From: CAZILN01 sp964540005
GTDB lineage: Bacteria > Bacteroidota > Bacteroidia > Bacteroidales > SM23-62
NCBI GenBank assembly: GCA_964540005.1
Contig: CAZILN010000417.1
Location: 1 to 14,632, forward strand
Direction: 5' to 3'
DNA: 14,632 nucleotides
Shown one piece after another: positions 12,852-14,632 of the stretch (position 1 is its first letter; each line of letters starts with the position of its first letter). The position numbers were made by a program, and so were the translations under genes. The notes under the pieces are model-generated. The model was not told where the DNA came from and made no database searches. It saw only the letters and a program-made list of their open reading frames with translations.

Positions 12852-14185
12852 AAAACAGAGTTAGAAGAACAGGAATAATTGCATCCTTCCTTTTAATAAT
12901 TTGTCTGCTTATCCCGGTGAGTGGGCAGGAAACAGTTATCAGTATTCAGAAAGAAGAAATCAGCCAGGTAGTGGACAGTGCCGCGAAGTTTATGCGGGAT
13001 TACTATGTCTTCCCTGACAAAGGAAAAGAAATCTCCGATGTACTGCTCGACAGGCTCAAAAAAGGCAAGTATGATTCATTCAGCGATCCACAGGAATTTG
13101 CCGGACAACTGACTGAAGATCTGCGTTCGGTAAATAATGACCGGCATATAGGAGTCTCCTATGCACCTGAGTCAATCAGGCTTTACCTTGATTCACAGAA
13201 GGACCAGGATAACAATGAATTTGAAAAGGCAGAGCTGAGGAACAACCAGTTTCAGAATTTTGGGTTCCAGGAATTGAAAATTCTTCCTGGTAATATTGGC
13301 TATCTTGACCTTGAGTATTTCAGCGGAACCAAAGATGCGGGTCCTACAGCAGTAGCAGCTATGAATTTTTTTGCCCATACGGGGGCACTGATCATTGATC
13401 TGCGGACAAATGGAGGGGGTAGCCCGGAGATGATCCAGCTCTTAAGCAGTTATCTATTTGAAGATGTTGAACATCTGAATTCATTTTATGTCAGAGAAGG
13501 CGATAAATACAATCAATTCTGGACCCTTCCCCATGTGCCCGGCCCCAAACTGATTAAAACCGGTATCTATATTTTAACAAGCAACCGTACATTTTCGGCC
13601 GCAGAAGAGTTTACCTATAACCTGAAAAATATGGAACGGGCAACCATCGTGGGTGAAACAACCGGAGGAGGAGCCCATCCTGTTGAAAGGCATCTGCTGA
13701 ATGACAATTTCTCTATGTCTGTTCCTTTCGGGAAAGCAGTTAACCCTGTTACCGGGACTAACTGGGAAGGTACGGGCATAGAACCTCATGTAAAGGTGCC
13801 GGCTGATCAGGCTCTGGATAAGGCAAAAATGATGGCCCTGGAGAATCTCCTTAAAACGGAGAAGGAGGAGCGCTATAAAAACCTGTATGAATGGCAGCTT
13901 GAAGGATTGAAGGCAAAGCTTAAACCTGTGACAATATCAAGCAAGCTTATGGAAACTTATTCAGGTGTGTATGGTCCAAGAAAAATTTCCATCCAGGACG
14001 GACAGTTGTTTTACCAGAGAGAAACAAATCCAAAAATGAGGATGATCCCCATGACCGAAGACTATTTCAGGTTCGAAGAGATAGATTATTTCAGGCTAAA
14101 GATCATAATTGAGGACGGAAAAGCGGTTGCTGTTGAGGGGCACTATGATAACGGCGATATTGATAAAAATGAACGGAGTAAATAA
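12848..14185 (+). CDS. Secreted S41-family peptidase (IRBP/tail-specific protease type)
   Basis: This 445-residue protein has a signal peptide (about 1-26, cleavage near VSG-Q) and is probably periplasmic or surface-exposed. An N-terminal helical domain contains NNDRHIGV (96-103), as in interphotoreceptor-retinoid-binding-like members that lack a PDZ domain. The protease core has LIIDLRTNGGG (181-191), the nucleophile Ser250 in SNRTFSAAEEF and the GETTGGGAHP loop (269-278). A C-terminal beta domain (about 360-440, KLMETYSGVYG onward) resembles those attached to other serine hydrolases. The general base is not obvious from sequence alone. It starts by an ATGA overlap with the MarR-GNAT gene and ends 81 nt before a strong terminator, so it is last in its operon. 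Confidence 0.9.
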   Translation: MKNRVRRTGIIASFLLIICLLIPVSGQETVISIQKEEISQVVDSAAKFMRDYYVFPDKGKEISDVLLDRLKKGKYDSFSDPQEFAGQLTEDLRSVNNDRHIGVSYAPESIRLYLDSQKDQDNNEFEKAELRNNQFQNFGFQELKILPGNIGYLDLEYFSGTKDAGPTAVAAMNFFAHTGALIIDLRTNGGGSPEMIQLLSSYLFEDVEHLNSFYVREGDKYNQFWTLPHVPGPKLIKTGIYILTSNRTFSAAEEFTYNLKNMERATIVGETTGGGAHPVERHLLNDNFSMSVPFGKAVNPVTGTNWEGTGIEPHVKVPADQALDKAKMMALENLLKTEKEERYKNLYEWQLEGLKAKLKPVTISSKLMETYSGVYGPRKISIQDGQLFYQRETNPKMRMIPMTEDYFRFEEIDYFRLKIIIEDGKAVAVEGHYDNGDIDKNERSK

Positions 14186-14224
14186 ATATAGAAATTTCTT
14201 AAGAGTATTCTTTTCAGGTAAAAT

Positions 14225-14243
14225 GGATCAGCAGAACTGATCC
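14225..14243. repeat. Short hairpin after the S41 peptidase gene
   Basis: GGATCAG (14225-14231) pairs perfectly with CTGATCC (14237-14243) over a 5-nt loop. It precedes the main terminator and has no T tract; it may stabilise the 3' end of the transcript. Confidence 0.5.
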
Positions 14244-14266
14244 GGTTTCGAGTGGTTATACCCCTA

Positions 14267-14299
14267 AATCCCCTGCTGTGAACCGGCAGGGGATTTTTT
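14267..14299 (+). terminator. Intrinsic terminator of the S41 peptidase operon
   Basis: A perfect 10-bp stem (AATCCCCTGC at 14267-14276 with GCAGGGGATT at 14286-14295), a 9-nt loop and a T tract to 14299 follow the plus-strand operon. The convergent serine hydrolase gene ends at 14312, just beyond it. The short A run before the stem on the plus strand could give weak function in the other direction too. Confidence 0.92.
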
Positions 14300-14311
14300 G
14301 TTCGCTGGTTA

Positions 14312-14632
14312 TCAATCATTTATTGCCTGACCCACCAGTTGTCTGAAGCGCCATCCAGTCTGATCTTTCCAGGTATTCTGTGTCTGCTTCATCAGAACAC
14401 CTATGATCTGCTCCCGGGGATCTGCGAAGTACTGGGTATTAAAATAGCCTCCCCAGCTGAAGGTCCCTGAACTGCCCTCACCCCCCATGGCCTGTCCTTT
14501 TTCGGTGAGTACCCCGAATACCAGTCCGTTATATTCCGGCACATCACCCCAGATATTTGGAAAATGATTACTCATTATGGTCCTGATCGTCGTTCTGCTC
14601 AGGATCCGTACCCCGTTTAATTCACCTCCATT
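14312..14632 (-). CDS. Serine hydrolase, beta-lactamase/esterase fold (partial, C-terminal end)
   Basis: The frame is open to the right window edge, so this is the last 106 residues of a longer protein, typically 350-500 residues. The visible part reads NGGELNGVRILSRTTIRTI, then SNHFPNI, an FGVLTEKGQAMGGEGSSGTFSWGGYFNTQYFADPR region and a C-terminal helix. This is the class C beta-lactamase-like (PF00144) ending, where the WGGYFNTQYF stretch corresponds to the third active-site strand (HxG/GG type). The catalytic SxxK and YxN motifs lie outside the window. An internal ATG at 14575 is not the start, because the same homology continues upstream of it. The gene is convergent with the S41 peptidase gene. 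Confidence 0.85.
   Translation of the reverse strand, partial: NGGELNGVRILSRTTIRTIMSNHFPNIWGDVPEYNGLVFGVLTEKGQAMGGEGSSGTFSWGGYFNTQYFADPREQIIGVLMKQTQNTWKDQTGWRFRQLVGQAIND

Overview
The window looks like chromosomal DNA of a Bacteroidota member, probably a marine or anaerobic Bacteroidales/Marinilabiliales-type lineage. The signs are moderate GC, promoter boxes of the TAnnTTTG type, mostly AT-rich leaders without Shine-Dalgarno sequences, a receiver-SpoIIE phosphatase and a GAF histidine kinase of the kind common in that phylum, and an IRBP-like S41 peptidase with a C-terminal beta domain. The assignment is inference from sequence style; no marker gene is present.

Layout. Positions 1-200 hold the tail of an upstream plus-strand frame and a hairpin terminator. 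Positions 272-3652 are a two-gene plus-strand unit: a lipoprotein nucleoside hydrolase and a large MscS-family channel with a periplasmic coiled coil. A dense cluster of inverted ATCGGAT/ATCCGAT repeats sits at the channel's stop codon and separates it from a convergent minus-strand signalling operon. That operon (7710 down to 3698) reads receiver-SpoIIE phosphatase, small four-helix membrane protein, FIST-domain sensor, GAF histidine kinase. The first two genes look intact. The last two look decayed: the FIST gene lacks most of its N-terminal domain and has an in-frame TAA, and the kinase has an in-frame TAG inside its ATP-binding domain. The kinase also carries a perfect 18-nt inverted repeat joining its G1 and G2 boxes, which looks like a template-switch scar.

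The centre (7927-11098) is the unusual part. Four minus-strand genes encode small exported proteins with a shared signal segment (Cys32 and Pro40 fall at the same residue number in all four) followed by three to six acidic repeats centred on (L/I/V)E-x-WM. Two of them have 22-26-residue spacing and two have 18-19-residue spacing. Three have their own terminator, and three share a roughly 75-nt upstream block with an identical TATATTTG box and a TGTTACATCTG element. I do not recognise this family; it is the best candidate here for an undescribed system. A 73-residue membrane protein lies among them on the opposite strand.

The right side (11182-14185) is plus strand: a class I SAM methyltransferase, a MarR-GNAT fusion, and a secreted S41 peptidase whose start overlaps the MarR-GNAT stop. 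A strong terminator follows. The window ends inside a minus-strand serine hydrolase of the beta-lactamase/esterase fold.
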